A DNA stretch of 64,000 nt from Phialocephala subalpina. Its lineage: Eukaryota; Ascomycota; Leotiomycetes; Helotiales; Mollisiaceae. The stretch lies in the NCBI GenBank assembly GCA_900073065.1, contig FJOG01000004.1:1827604-1891603 (forward strand), in the 5' to 3' direction. Positions 45,781 to 57,385 of the stretch are shown one piece after another. Made by a program: the position numbers and the translations under genes. The notes under the pieces were generated by a model that worked only from the letters and a program-made list of their open reading frames with translations, searched no databases and was not told where the DNA came from. Each line of letters opens with the position of its first letter. Within the stretch, counting starts at the first letter, position 1.

Positions 45781-46549
45781 ATGACTTCCACGAAAGTTCT
45801 CCCTACTGGTACTTCAGGCTATATTGGCGGCGCTGTATTGGCGCAAGTATTGAAGTCGAAGCATACCTCAATCAAACTCTCAGCATTAGTGAGGTCTTCT
45901 GAGCACGAAGACATCATTCGAAAACTTAGTGCAGAGCCAGTATTGTTTGAGGGCCTTCACCAGCTCGATCTGATCAAATATTTAGCTAGCGAGCATGACA
46001 GTTAGTGAAGTTCGCTTTGTCCCGGTAAGATCGCAAGATTGACCGCGATGAATAGTGGTCATCAGTTGTGCCTCGACAATGGACCTTCCATCTTGCGTGG
46101 CACTGGTTGAGGGGCTGGGCACCCGAAGAGCCAAGACAGGGAAAGAAGTTAATTACGTTCATGTTTGTATACTTGTCAATGTTGTGAAGAAAGGGAACTG
46201 ATTGGAAAGACAGACTTCTGGTCCTTCGAATTTTGGAGACCATGTAATCACCAGTGAGGCAATCTTGGGTATTCGATTAGATAAGGATGATATCTTTAGC
46301 TTTGAAAAAGATGGTCAGGATGATTGGCTGCTCCGAAAGGTTGATGTTGCCATCACTGAAGCTGGATTGCGTCTTGGTGTGAGAACCTACATCATCAATC
46401 CTCCGTTGATTTGTATGCATCGGAGTTCAAGTCGCTAGATTGCTTCTCTACTAATATTCACGCAACCAATAGATGGGTTAGGCGATGGGTCTATCAACAA
46501 GCAATCGTTGCAAATCCCAACTTTGATTAAAATGAGACTTCATTTGTAA
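45781..46549 (+). CDS. NmrA/epimerase-like NAD(P)-binding protein, C-terminally truncated
   Basis: Four exons (45781-46000, 46056-46162, 46214-46412, 46473-46549) encode 200 aa. The N-terminus has the Rossmann motif PTGTSGYIGGAV followed by LSALVRSSEH (typical extended-SDR/NmrA start). The rest follows family order: VISCASTMDL, EVNYVHTSGPSNFGD, FSEKDDIF-like text (KDDIFSFEKD), TYIINPPLIYGLGDGSINKQSLQIP. It then stops at TAA 46547-46549, about 100 or more residues before the usual end, so the C-terminal substrate domain is missing. Exons join cleanly, so truncation is the only visible lesion. Probably non-functional or a shortened regulator. Convergent with the SnoaL-like gene (104 bp). Confidence 0.72.
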
Positions 46550-46653
46550 TCGATTCATTGATCAACCATATGGAATCCAGAGACTTCTTTCCTTGGTGCC
46601 CGGTAGCCTTCTGAGCCATTCTCAAACAAATAATCGCCGTCATAAGTCTAAAA

Positions 46654-47187
46654 TTACCATGCCTGATCTGTACCCGAACTACTTTTCTTTTCGAAAAGTT
46701 TTTCTCGTCGCGTCGCCTCTTCCTTGACGATTCCCACGTTCCAAGCGAGGTAGACCTCGGTGTAATTGAGTCCATCGTATGCCTCAGAGTCCGCCCCGTT
46801 GGTGATCATAAAGACCATGAGGCGTGGAGTTAGAACTGAATCTGGATCACCTTTGAGATAGTAGGCAACCGTGAGCTCGGCGATGATGGTGTATTTAAAT
46901 ATATCTCCTTCTGACTCGTCGATGACCTGCAGGTATCGAGGTTCCATGCTAGCATTGTCGAATTGGCCGAACACCCGCTTCATCATGGCTTTGATATCAT
47001 CTGCTCCATAAAAAACGTCTACATTGTCGTGGAACACGGCTTGTGGATGGAAGAACTTCGTGTTGGGATATTGTAAGCTAAAATCGGAGGTGACTTCTAA
47101 AATGTAGTCCTCGAAGTATTTCAAAGCTCGGATCTCGCGTGTGGATTGATCGAAAGGGCCATGGTACCAGGAAATAGTAATTGGCAT
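46654..47187 (-). CDS. SnoaL-like (NTF2-fold) protein
   Basis: Single exon, 177 aa from the ATG at 47187. It has the NTF2-like pattern of secondary-metabolism cyclases and hydratases: an N-terminal helix region (REIRALKYFEDYILEV), a strand with HPQAVFHDNVDVFYGADDIKAMMKRVFG, then YTIIAELTVAYYLKG and VLTPRLMVFMITNG as later strands. Fungal proteins of this type are small enzymes or orphan folds, sometimes next to biosynthetic genes. The neighbours (NmrA-like remnant, Zn2Cys6 regulator, FAD monooxygenase) fit an eroded metabolite cluster. The frame is open upstream of this ATG, but that stretch lacks fold features. Function unknown. Confidence 0.7.
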   Translation of the reverse strand: MPITISWYHGPFDQSTREIRALKYFEDYILEVTSDFSLQYPNTKFFHPQAVFHDNVDVFYGADDIKAMMKRVFGQFDNASMEPRYLQVIDESEGDIFKYTIIAELTVAYYLKGDPDSVLTPRLMVFMITNGADSEAYDGLNYTEVYLAWNVGIVKEEATRREKLFEKKSSSGTDQAW

Positions 47188-48201
47188 GGCGATAATGGAA
47201 GAAAGTTGAGAGTTGACTTTTGCTGAAGGTGATCGGTGGAGCTGGAAGGATGAAATTAACACAAGGCAGAGAGGAAGATCGAGCAGACATCGATGGCGGT
47301 GGTGACTATATGTAGTCTCTTTGTGGGGACTAGTACAGAATCGCAGGCCCTGGTCTGATTTTCTGAGGCTTGATTCTCCAATTGATGAAAATATATCTCG
47401 AATGACAGTCGTATGAGGATCACTAATGAGAAAATTCTCGGACTTGCTGGAATTGCGGTCTTGTCTACAAACCTCATGAGTGACATTTGTTGATATACAG
47501 AGGAATCCCATCTGTTGGCAAGATATCGTTCAATACCCTGCGCGCTCATCCAAAGTGGATATTCTAAATTTTAACACTTAGAGCAGTCTTCTAGTCCATG
47601 CTTACAGCTGCGAGCAGACAATTTGGCAGTGCTGCTCCCTGTCATTCGCACTTCAGGAAGTCAGCTATAATGTGAGAATCTCATAACGGAGGAACCGCTC
47701 ACCTGCACCACCATGAGCACTGCCGGATCTCGTACCGGAGTACGAAATGAGGTGATTGATCTTTGCCGGTTAGAGGTGTGGTGGTGCTGGATTTCGATCG
47801 AAGGGAAATATTTTGTAGACCAAATCCATGGTAGTAGTAGAGTCTTGTAGCAATTCTTTCTGCAAGCGAATGCTCGAGATCAATTGTTGGGGCGTACTGT
47901 ACAAGTTGAACGCAGGATCCAGCACAAGCGATTTGGCAGAGAACCGGTCGTAAAAGGCGAGACCGTAACCTCTACCTACTTGATGGTCGTTGTTATTTCA
48001 GTAGTTGCCAACCATAGGAGTCTTCTGTGTAGAAGGACCTGGGAACCTACTGACGTCTTCCGCATCTTGGACAATACTATCTCCACCCACAGGCCACGTA
48101 GCAACCCCCTGAGACACAGACGCTCTCAAAACATCCAAGGCCGGAGAACTAATGAAGCTACTTTCATGCCGCTTGTTTGTTCTATTACTTCCAACTCTTT
48201 C
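47188..48201. other. Intergenic, about 1 kb
   Basis: No gene supported. Contains the SnoaL-like promoter and the 3' flank of the interrupted ORF at 48202. Confidence 0.4.
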
Positions 48202-48678
48202 TCATTTTGAGCGTTCTCTTGAGCTGCTTCGTCGGTGACATCCTCTTTGCATAAAATCCACAATTCGCAGAATATTGCGGACTGTGTCCACGACTTGATC
48301 AATCAGTATTGCACTGTAGTCAAACGAAGTCTTCGCGTGTAGGAGTTTCTCAAGCAAACTCGTGAGATTAGTGCCCAACGTGGTGGCCAAACCCTGAATT
48401 CGAGTGTTCTGCTTTCTGATATGTGCAATTTCTTTCTGTCTTCGGTCACGATACGTGTCTTGCACCTCCATCATTTGCTCTCGTTGCCGCTGTTATTTTA
48501 TCAGACAATCTTTTGCTGAGAACAAGATGGCAGAAGTTACATTTCTCGAGGCATGCCCGGAACGTGCTTCTAGGACGACCTCTTGTCTTCCTAGCTTCAC
48601 CGAGAGGTGTAGAGTTGTCAAAACTTGTTCGTCAAAGTAACTCGACATTTCAAAGTTGCCATCAGCCATGGCCTGCAT
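48202..48678 (-). pseudogene. Coiled-coil hypothetical ORF broken by an in-frame TAA
   Basis: The ATG at 48678 opens ADGNFEMSSYFDEQVLTTLH.. for 61 codons to a TAA at 48493-48495. The same frame continues without shift as QRQREQMMEVQDTYRDRRQ, then KQNTRIQGLATTLGTNL and on to 48202, all helical and coiled-coil-like. Together this is about 158 codons. No GT-AG pair fits around the TAA. A CAA to TAA change is the simplest explanation. No family recognised. Confidence 0.5.
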
Positions 48679-49563
48679 TCTAACATGTTTCCTGCCACTT
48701 TTAATCTGAGCGGTTGGGAATAGGTATCTCAGCGAAAGAGGTTCGCAATGTACACTGCCAGCACAGAAGAAGTCAGTGTACGAAGAGATTGAGTTACAAG
48801 TGCCTTAGATATCACTGAAGATGTAGCCGGTAAATCGCCCATCAGAGCGTGAAATTGATGCCCTTGCATTTTGATCACTAATATTCTCACTAGTGTTCTG
48901 ACACTTGAAGTACTGACCTGCGAGATTATCAATTAAGTACGCGCAGTAGTTTTGGCATTATTTATAGTCTTATTACTGGCTACCTCTTGGAATATGCTCA
49001 TCTGAAAGCCTTTTAGACTTCATATTGTGGCTGCCTTCCACGAAGGACTGCCAAGTTGCAAACCGCCCACCCCATAAGGTTAAGCGAACCCCTATCAGCT
49101 TTTGGCTAGTACTGTACCTTGCCACGATGAAGTGAGGCCACCATCTTCTTTCCACATTCACAGATGGGTACACAAGACTCCAAGAGCTATTGTCATCATT
49201 CAGGAATGTAGAGACCTTCGGATCAGAACTACTGCATCTCTTGCACGAAATAGAACATACAAGGATCACGTGTGTATTGAAGCTCAGCTCCAGGTAGGTC
49301 AGTCTTCCTTTCTGAGAATAAAAAGCCACTCCAATCAGGTATAGCAAGAATGTTTCTCTATACAAGCATGAGAATGGCCCCCATTCTCCGGTCACAATGT
49401 GCGGTTCGCCTCCCACGTGACTACCCCAGATCCACATTTTCGGATGAGGGGATGTGCCGAGTCGTGAAAATCCGGGGCTCGACCTCATCTCAACATCAAC
49501 AAGACTGACCACACGATAGAAGTCCAGAAAAACTTCACCTCCAGCCACGGCAATTCCAACTCG
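48679..49563. other. Intergenic, regulator upstream region
   Basis: 885 bp. Open frames on the minus strand (to 49893) are antisense to the regulator. No other gene supported. Confidence 0.4.
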
Positions 49564-51916
49564 ATGAATACAGCACGAAGCGTTCGACAGCCTATCAGCT
49601 GTGAGCCATGTCGTCGTCGAAAGATCAAATGCTCGAGAACACGAGCTCCATGTGACACCTGCCGACGACGAGAATGTGAGGAGCGATGCTTCTACAAGGG
49701 GTCTACTTTGCGTGATGGGGCCTCTCATACGAATTCCCCTTCGAACATCGAGCTTTTGAACAGAATCAGTAATCTGGAGAAGTTGTTGAGCCAACAGGCT
49801 GGTGCTCAGATCCCCAGCGCTAGTGGAAGCATGAGTCCAATCTCTTCTGATCCGATGGAAACGAGGCAGAATTTCTATGGCCAGACGAGCCAACTATCGC
49901 CGGAATCATTCGCGTCCGAACCCTCTTCACATCACCTTTTTTCGTCTGCTCGGCCTTCTCCTCGTGGAGTGGGAGTGCTGAATTCTGGTCCAAATGGAAC
50001 TCAATACGAGCCGCGGTCTTCGCAATGGACGTCAGTCCTGGCAAACACGAGTTTATCAATGGCTACTCCATCTATGGCAGATCAAGAGGATCCAGCTGCC
50101 TCGTTCGGGTTTCCGTTCACAGCCTCGCCGGTTGCCTCGATGGAAGAGTTGCTCTCGATTTTGCCACCGACCCAGCAATGCGATATACTGAAAAACAGAT
50201 ACTTTGCTGTATTCTCACCGGTGCGTACTCCACTCTTCTTCTCTTGTCAATTGATATACCTGACAATGATCAGCTCTTCCATATCCTACATGATCCAACA
50301 TTTCATGCTCAGTATACCCATTTCGTTGAGCACCCGTCATCAGCCCCCGTCTCGTGGTTAGCGATACTTTTCATCTTGTTGTCGCTAGCTGTCACTGCCT
50401 TGGAGGAAGATGATCCTGTTTTGAGAGATCTCGCCAGAGGTCAGGATGCATGCAACAATGTCCGAGTCCTAAGTAGACGATATCGTGAAGCTGCGATGAA
50501 GTGTCTGGCCAAGCAAGGAGTTTTCTGGGGCAAGCATAATGTGCAGTCTCTTCAAGCACTCATCATGTTGGTGTATGCCAGTATGTATAAACCCCGCCCT
50601 GGTTCTATCAGTTCGTAGGGAGTCGAGCTCCCGAAGAGCTCGGCTCCTCGGCTCCTCAGCATCCTCTGAAACCACTTACTAACTTTTTGTAGTGGGCCAT
50701 AGTCAAGATCACACTTGGGTTCTTCTTGGTGAGTACACCATCCACCTTTCAAGTATGACTCTGACATCTTCCAGGAATGACCCATAATGTGGCGATCGCT
50801 CTCGGATGCCACATTGACCCATCGAAGTTCAACTTGGATCCAATCCAATGCGAAGAGAGGCGACGTTGCTGGGCAGGTTTGATGATGCTATATACCATCC
50901 AGAATACTTTTTTGGGGACTCCAGACCCGTCATGGAAGATCTCTTACGAAGTTCAACTTCCTGCCGACGTCAACGACACCGATATCAGCCTTGCTGGTAT
51001 CCAAGAAAACATTGGTAGCCCAACTCAGATGTCATATCTTCTCTTCAAGTTCAGGCTTTATGACCTGACGGCCAAGATTTGTGGCCAGACATTCAGCTCC
51101 TCAGAGCCAAGTCGACAAGCCATTCAACACCTGGATCAACAAATCTGCCATGCTCAAGAGACGTGGGATAGCCGCTATCTCGCTGACTCAACCTTCGAGG
51201 CTCTGCCAATCCATCACGCAGTGCACTTGCATATCCTCCATGCCTATGCGCACCAACTCTTCCTTTTACTGCATCGACCATTCTTCGCCCAATCCATCCT
51301 CGGCCTCGACGTTCCAAACGAGTCCCAGATTCGCTGCATCGCGTCTGCAGAAGCGCTTTTGGACATCCACCGAATTCTCTCCGAGACGCAAAACTTTCGA
51401 CCGTACATTTGGTATACTAATGGCCTCGGGAGCTTCCATGCGTTCCATGCTGCGGCCGTGCTCGCGGTCGCACTTCTGATGCCCATCTACAAACCACAAT
51501 ACCAGAAATTCAAGAGGATTCTGCATGAGACACTTGCCAGATTCGAGGCATCCGCAGGGCGAAGCAAGATCTGTGAGAAGTCCGCGAGGATATTGAGCTT
51601 TTTGCTGTAAGTATTGGGTTCGCCTTCGAGAGCCAGACTAATAAGTTTCGAAGTGCTTCTCCATCCCCGAACCAGACTTCGACAGTAAATCTGTTCATGA
51701 CACAAGAGAAAAACGCGGAGCAGCGAGATGATTGGCTGGGAAGTGATCAAATGCGACTCTTGGCTGAGAGGTTACAACCTCAGCAGTGGCTCGGCCCCGC
51801 TAGTATGGCCTGGGTATGGATTACTTTCCTGGGACCAGCTTTGATAACGATGCTGACTGTTGTCCTAGACGGAGTGGGATAGCTTGATGACGAACATGGA
51901 AGGGATTCGAGCATGA
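49564..51916 (+). CDS. Zn2Cys6 transcription factor with fungal-specific TF domain
   Basis: Six exons (49564-50220, 50274-50580, 50693-50728, 50775-51606, 51654-51813, 51869-51916) encode 679 aa; exon 3 is only 36 nt. The Zn cluster is Cys13, 16, 23, 30, 33 and 42 (CEPCRRRKIKC-6-CDTC-8-C), with one extra Cys at 38. The Ser-rich linker is followed by the regulatory domain: VYAMGHSQDHTWVLLGM across tiny exon 3, THNVAIALGCHID, CEERRRCWAGLMMLY. A C-terminal helical part (HLHILHAYAHQLFLLLHRPFF) follows. It is a nuclear pathway regulator with unknown targets. The FAD monooxygenase 1 kb downstream, convergent, is the obvious candidate. All exons are in phase. Confidence 0.91.
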
Positions 51917-52880
51917 GCGGCCAACCATGAAAATCTGCTTAGGAATCGGAGAAGACTCTGACGCCATGCTGAGGTCTTGTTGCACATCGCATTTCCGTCG
52001 GATATATAGACGGAACGACTTTCCGGATGTCCCTCGACCGCAAGGGTGGACATCCGTCGGCGGTGAGCAAAAGACATCGCGACCGGCGATACAGAGGATT
52101 AAATCCCACATCACAAGCCTACCACAAGCCCCACCAGCAGTTCTAGGACGTGTCCATGGAGGACGCCCTGGGATGGGTGTGGCCGCAACAGACAGAACCG
52201 CCCGCGCGTCGACTGTTAAGTCCTTCCCATATTACGGCTTGGGGAGCTATTGCTACATGCAACAAAGGTTGAGTCATTGTCACTCTTGGTTGATTGCGGA
52301 CATTGCAAAGATTTTGTTGTACATCGCAGGCCTCCTCCAGCGTGCAATATGGCAGATTCGAGAAGACCACCAGGGCTGCGTGGGGGAGTGACCCCCCGAG
52401 GTGCAACCAAACCCTCTTACGCTCTCGCAGAGCTCCCCAAGATATTGGAAGCTTACTAGATATTTCACTCCAAGCTCTGCAAAGTATCAGGAGATGAAGC
52501 ACAGCGCGTCTGCGACACCTGGCCCCTCGAGGTTGTCGAGAGACTATGAGTTGAGATATCAGCCACAAATACCGCAGGCAAAGCTGGCAATGTCCCACAT
52601 AGGAATGAGAAATGAGTCAGTGTTAGGCTCCAGCTAATTTTGTGACGGAGTGTCGAACAACGAAACCATTCTTTCCACTCTATAGTGGCTGGTTGTGCCA
52701 TGAAAAGCAGGCGTGCATGGCTTTATGGAAGATTCGAAGTGTTTTCGAATTTGTCAGGACGACGGTGAAGCTGAGTTCTCGTATTTAAGGGATGCTTCAT
52801 AGCGTGGAAACCTGAGGACATTATATTTGTGGTATAGACTGAGCCAAAATCTTCAGGCCTTGTGGTGGCTTGCAACAGTA
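51917..52880. other. Intergenic between regulator and monooxygenase
   Basis: Non-coding; contains one diverged copy of the 188-bp foldback repeat (52208-52370). Otherwise no gene. Confidence 0.45.
52208..52370. repeat. Solitary diverged copy of the 188-bp foldback repeat
   Basis: Shares the order GTCGACtGTtAA, CCCATATTACGGC, TGCAACAAA, TTTTGTTGTACATCGCAGGCC, GTGCAATATGGCAGA and TTCGAGAAG with the array units at 22255-22790. It has a short insertion and retains both arms. Similarity was judged by eye. Confidence 0.65.
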
Positions 52881-54104
52881 TTACTTGTTATCAACTTCTG
52901 TGTATTCTTGCCACTCTTTCCCGGCCCATAAGAGCTTTCCTCCACCAAAGCTGATATCTAACACCTTCTTCGCTCGCTCTCTCATGTCTTTCTCATAAGC
53001 AGAGATTCTGCTCTCCAAACCCACCCATTGGGTGCCGTCCCATGATTGAGAAAGCTCTCTTGTCAGCACCGCAGCATCCAAAACCGCAGTCAACCCGCCG
53101 GAGCCACCAGTAGGGGACATAGCGTGGATGGCATCACCCATCATTGTGATTCTCTCATCCGACTGCCAGACTTCGACCTCAGGTGGGTTAGAATGAATTG
53201 GGATGGCCGAGCTTTCAGTCATCATGTTGAAGAGAGTGCATAGCCCCGCATCCCAACCTTTGGTTATCTTCAGCGCATATTGTTTTCTAGCATCCTCCGT
53301 ATCCAGCTTTACTGATGGCGTCTCAAAGTTCAGTGCAACAAACATGTAGTCCGATTGATCTTTGAGATTCGGCGACACGCTTGATACTTTGCCATCAAGC
53401 GGCCATCGCACTGGCGCGAATAAACATGAATGCCTGGGATCTTGCGGATCAATCATGACAGAAAAATGCTCCGATAGGACATCTTGACGGTTGAAGCGCT
53501 GCTCAAACTCAGGCGTCAGTGGTGTGCGGCACCACAAGACGGTCCGCTCAAGATCGAGCAGCCGGACTTGGGGTAGAAATTGCTTGCGAACTCTGGAATG
53601 CACCCCGTCTGCACCAATAAGCATACGTCCTGTGACGCTAGTACCGTCCGTGAAGCAGACTCGAACGCCTGCGCTGTTGCCATCTTCAAGGGAGAGAAGC
53701 TCATATCGCTGAAAAGCCTTATTGAAGTGGACGTGCTCCTCAATGCCGATACAAAGTAATTCGCGAACCCAACGGCGGTCGAAGGGGTAAGAATAAGAGT
53801 CAGCACTCATTTTGTAACCTGTTCGTTTCCCGGTAATAGCATCGAGAAAGAGTAGGTGTGGTGGACTGGAAGCGGGGTGGGTGTCTTCAAGGAGCTTCCA
53901 GAGAGAAGGCGAAAGTGTTTCTTGCAAGGCGTCGAGACCTTCATCAACGATACGGAAGCGGTATCCCTTCGTCGAGGTTTGTCCATCGCGTTCGAAGAGG
54001 CGGAACGGGATATTGCGGTGCTTGAGGCCTTGGGCGAGGGCGAGGCCCGCAACCCCGCCGCCAACAATGATGATTTCGTTATTCTGTATCCTTGATGCTG
54101 ACAT
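52881..54104 (-). CDS. FAD-dependent monooxygenase (class A flavoprotein hydroxylase)
   Basis: Single exon, 407 aa. The three class A fingerprints are present: GGGVAGLALAQGLKHR at the N-terminus (dinucleotide fold, GxGxxG), GADGVHSRVRKQFLP in the middle (DG motif) and GDAIHAMSPTGGSGGLTAVLDA near the C-terminus (GD motif, FAD ribityl). It uses NADPH or NADH and O2 to hydroxylate or epoxidise an aromatic or polyketide-like substrate. No transmembrane helix is seen, so it is likely soluble. Convergent with the Zn2Cys6 regulator. Lacking an intron is common for this family. The substrate cannot be read from sequence. Confidence 0.93.
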   Translation of the reverse strand: MSASRIQNNEIIIVGGGVAGLALAQGLKHRNIPFRLFERDGQTSTKGYRFRIVDEGLDALQETLSPSLWKLLEDTHPASSPPHLLFLDAITGKRTGYKMSADSYSYPFDRRWVRELLCIGIEEHVHFNKAFQRYELLSLEDGNSAGVRVCFTDGTSVTGRMLIGADGVHSRVRKQFLPQVRLLDLERTVLWCRTPLTPEFEQRFNRQDVLSEHFSVMIDPQDPRHSCLFAPVRWPLDGKVSSVSPNLKDQSDYMFVALNFETPSVKLDTEDARKQYALKITKGWDAGLCTLFNMMTESSAIPIHSNPPEVEVWQSDERITMMGDAIHAMSPTGGSGGLTAVLDAAVLTRELSQSWDGTQWVGLESRISAYEKDMRERAKKVLDISFGGGKLLWAGKEWQEYTEVDNK

Positions 54105-54887
54105 GCTGACGTAGGCTTGGGTATGGATGAGAAGAAATGTTCAATCCACATGGATATTTGAGGAATGTTTGTTTTTCAAAGATGGTTAAGAGGATAAGGG
54201 ACGGACGTAAGCACTACTCGAGGAACGATCGTGCATCTCCCTAAACCCCCAACATTCATTGGAGGAGAGTGCGAGCACTGGTTTGGTCACCCATGTTGGA
54301 GTATCTGCAGATTTCCAGCCGGGGATGGGACATTGAAAGATGCAAAGCAAGGCTAAAAAAGTCTTACTCGAAGCTGAAAAACGAGTGCAGTATGGGGTAG
54401 GGCGGTGATGGCGAGGCGGGGCGGGAGCCAAGCTTCTCTCAATGTCTTTTTGCTTCAACAGCTTGTGAGAAATGTGCTGCGTAATTAGATTGCTTGTCAT
54501 CCGAGCTAGAAGCGACTTGCCTCTATGTGTAATGCTACTAGAATAATATCAAAGCCAGAAAACTAAAGAAACGCCAGGGCATCAAACAATTGGAAGCTCC
54601 CTACTACTGAAATTTTCAAAAATGCCAATGATCATTCGGAGCCTTGAACTGCAATGAAATGCTTGTCGATCCATTCGTTTAGCCTGTGAAAGTTTAGAAA
54701 TCGGTCCTGGTTTTGAGGTGATACCGCTTGAGTTTAGTTGTTTAAAAGTATTCTGAAGATTTAAGGAGCAGAAAGTTGAGCACAGCTTACGGCTAATAAT
54801 CGGCTAAACTTTCCTATCGCAACATCACGAACTTCATCCTAAGCTCCAGCAGCCCTCCTACACCACATCTCACCCACAGCCGTGACA
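54105..54887. other. Intergenic, divergent promoters (monooxygenase / EMC7)
   Basis: 783 bp between divergent starts; no gene supported. Confidence 0.4.
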
Positions 54888-55768
54888 ATGCGTCCCTCGC
54901 TACTATCCTCCCTGATCTTGCTCCCAGTAGCACTCACAACCCACCTCCGCATCAATGTCCCCTCCACGCCGCAGCTCCAACAACCATCCACTCTCCCGCC
55001 ATCCACGCACGCAACCCTCACCACTCTCTCGCACCACTACTCCGTCCCCTTGACCGTCTCCAACACCTTCGAATTCCGAAATGTCACCTCAGGATCTTAC
55101 CTACTCGATGTCCACTGCCATACATACTCTTTCTTGCCTCTGCGAGTCGATGTCCATGAAGGGATCAAATTAAAGGAGGGTGGAGCAGGAGTCGAGGATG
55201 TGTCGGAAGTCATGGTTTGGGGAACGTTTAGAGGGAATGAGTGGGCGAATAAAGGGGAGGCGGTAACCGTTAAGGAGGTTGAGGGCAAGGTCGGGGTTTG
55301 GGGATTTGAGGTCAAGCCTAAGGGAGGGAAGGAGTATTATATTGAGAGGGCTGGATGTGAGTTCTCTCCTCTGCAGATTCATTGGAATATACGGATAGGC
55401 GTATGCTGGCTTCATTGATGGATGGCTGCTGACAAAATAATAGTTTCGCCATTGTCTTTGCTCAAGAACCCGATGATCCTGATCGCGGGAGTCAGTATGA
55501 TCCTCGTATTCGGCATGCCATACATCATGGACAATAGTATGATTCCCTCCCTTCAGACCCAATCACAACGCTAATTGCCTCTGCAGTGGATCCCGAAATG
55601 AAAGCTGAATTCGAAGAACGCCAGAAGTCATCGCCTCTATCCGGCGGCGCACAAGCAAATCCCCTACAAAGCTTCGACCCTGCGGCCTGGTTGGCAGGAG
55701 CTCCTAGCACAGGCGCGAAGGATAAGAAAGAGGACAAGGCTCCTGTTGAGAGAGGTGTTACGAGGTGA
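54888..55768 (+). CDS. EMC7: ER membrane complex subunit 7 (EMC7)
   Basis: Three exons (54888-55356, 55444-55536, 55587-55768) encode 247 aa. A signal peptide (MRPSLLSSLILLPVALTTHL) is followed by a luminal beta-sandwich with FEFRNVTSGSYLLDVHCHTY and FLPLRVDV, the EMC7 core. A single transmembrane helix (NPMILIAGVSMILVFGMPYIMDN) and a cytosolic tail (DPEMKAEFEERQKSSPL..) come next; the conserved MDPEMxxEF after the helix is diagnostic. EMC inserts tail-anchored and multipass proteins at the ER. The start was chosen as the first ATG, six bases inside a longer non-ATG frame. Introns are 87 and 50 nt and in phase. Confidence 0.95.
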
Positions 55769-57385
55769 TGAGGGAAGATGTGTGGTGCGCAGTACTGAGA
55801 TAGGATAGATATACAGGATTAATACACATTCGAGTCTTGGTGGAGCACTTGAGAAGTCATTGGGCAAGTGAAATTTGGATTCTACCGAATGCACAATGTA
55901 CGTACGCCTTTGCCAAATTGTAAGGCGTGAGTGTCGATTCTGCATATGATTTCTAGATGGGATATTCAAAGCTTGTAGCATTTTTTTAATTGGTCTCCTA
56001 CATTCTCACTTTTTTACTCATTGTATATTTGCAGCCCGAAGCTGAAATTCATATGCAATCCCTAGCATTTAGTATTGTAAAGGATGTTTACCTCTCATAG
56101 TTTCAACCTCTTCCCTCTCTATCTTTTCTCCTCTTTCACCTGAGCATGTATCTTTCATACCTTTCCTCAAGTCGACCCAGTCCCAGCAGCACCTCGCCTC
56201 CTACATTAGGGAGGTGCCAGCTGCGTATAAATACCTCCCCTCTGCGCACACTAAGAGACAACCATAGCATGGTGCCGGTGTAGAGATGGCTGGCCCTGTA
56301 TATAATTTGGCAAGTCACAACCTGGCTCCTATCAGAAGCAAAAACTTTACTCGTCAAGTCGTCGCGGTGGGTGGGCGGTTTGGGTACTCCTGGGCGATTC
56401 AGGATAGTTGTTGCTATAATTAATTTAACTGTCAAGGCTTGGAATAGCCTGTGATGGACAATTCCAGGACGAGGTGGTGCAGGTGTAAGACAAAACGTTA
56501 GAAAGTACGAGGCGTCCTCGTCTGAAGGCAGAAACTGATCACGGAGGAGCGTGAGGATGAGAATGGCTAGCTGACATTGAAAAGTAAGACGGCGATAGGG
56601 AAGTTAAAGAGGCAATTAACTATGACTATCATCCGACCCTCACAGTTTAGGCATGAATATGGATAAGAATAATGTTGTCAATCTCCCATTCACTTCATCT
56701 ATCTCTCAAGAGATGCATGCAGCAAATGGGCTTGGTGTCTTTAAAAACGGCCAGAGCATCATTACAGATCACCCACATACGAATGCCACAGTCTTGAACC
56801 CCAAACATCATCACAAAATTACACGCAGAAGCCCAAACCCTCCCCCAAACGAGGCTGAAAAAACAAACAAAGACAGCTACTCCAGCTGAATAACTAGCAC
56901 CTCAAGCTAAAAACTACGACATGCAACGGAATGTCAGCAACAAACTAACTCCAAAAAGCATGTTTAGCGATGCAAGCTACTAGAATCGTGCGTTTCCGCA
57001 TGATGGAGCTAAAGAATTCGAAGTGGGCTAAGAGAAGGTTAAAAGTTCGCGAATGCCCTCGCCAGGACCCAAGATGGGTACGAAGAGGTACGAGCGAGTG
57101 GAGAATAATGGGAAGCTTGGCCTTACTTGGCCCAGGATGCAGGATGTGGGGCATTGCTTGATGCGAAGACTGCAGATTGAATGAACTTGAAGATGCAGGA
57201 GTTTGGATGTTGGAGAAGAGCATCATTTCTTGTTGAATTTTGGTTCAAGTTCTGATCCTGGCGTAGAAACGTCTCGAGAAAGCCACGTATGCAAATGAAC
57301 AAAGAAAAATCGTACCGGTCATCGAATTGACCCCTCGACCCCATATTATGCCATTTCCACGCACTCGCAGATTCTCTGGCTCAGC
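55769..57385. other. Intergenic, about 1.6 kb
   Basis: No gene supported. A TATAAATACCTCCCCT site near 56225 resembles one at about 4785. ORF-sized frames (56136-56435, 56653-56889) have no motif. Confidence 0.35.

Noticed and set aside
48973..49893. 306-codon ORF on the minus strand
   Set aside because: Overlaps the Zn2Cys6 domain and promoter of the regulator on the other strand and has no protein motif.
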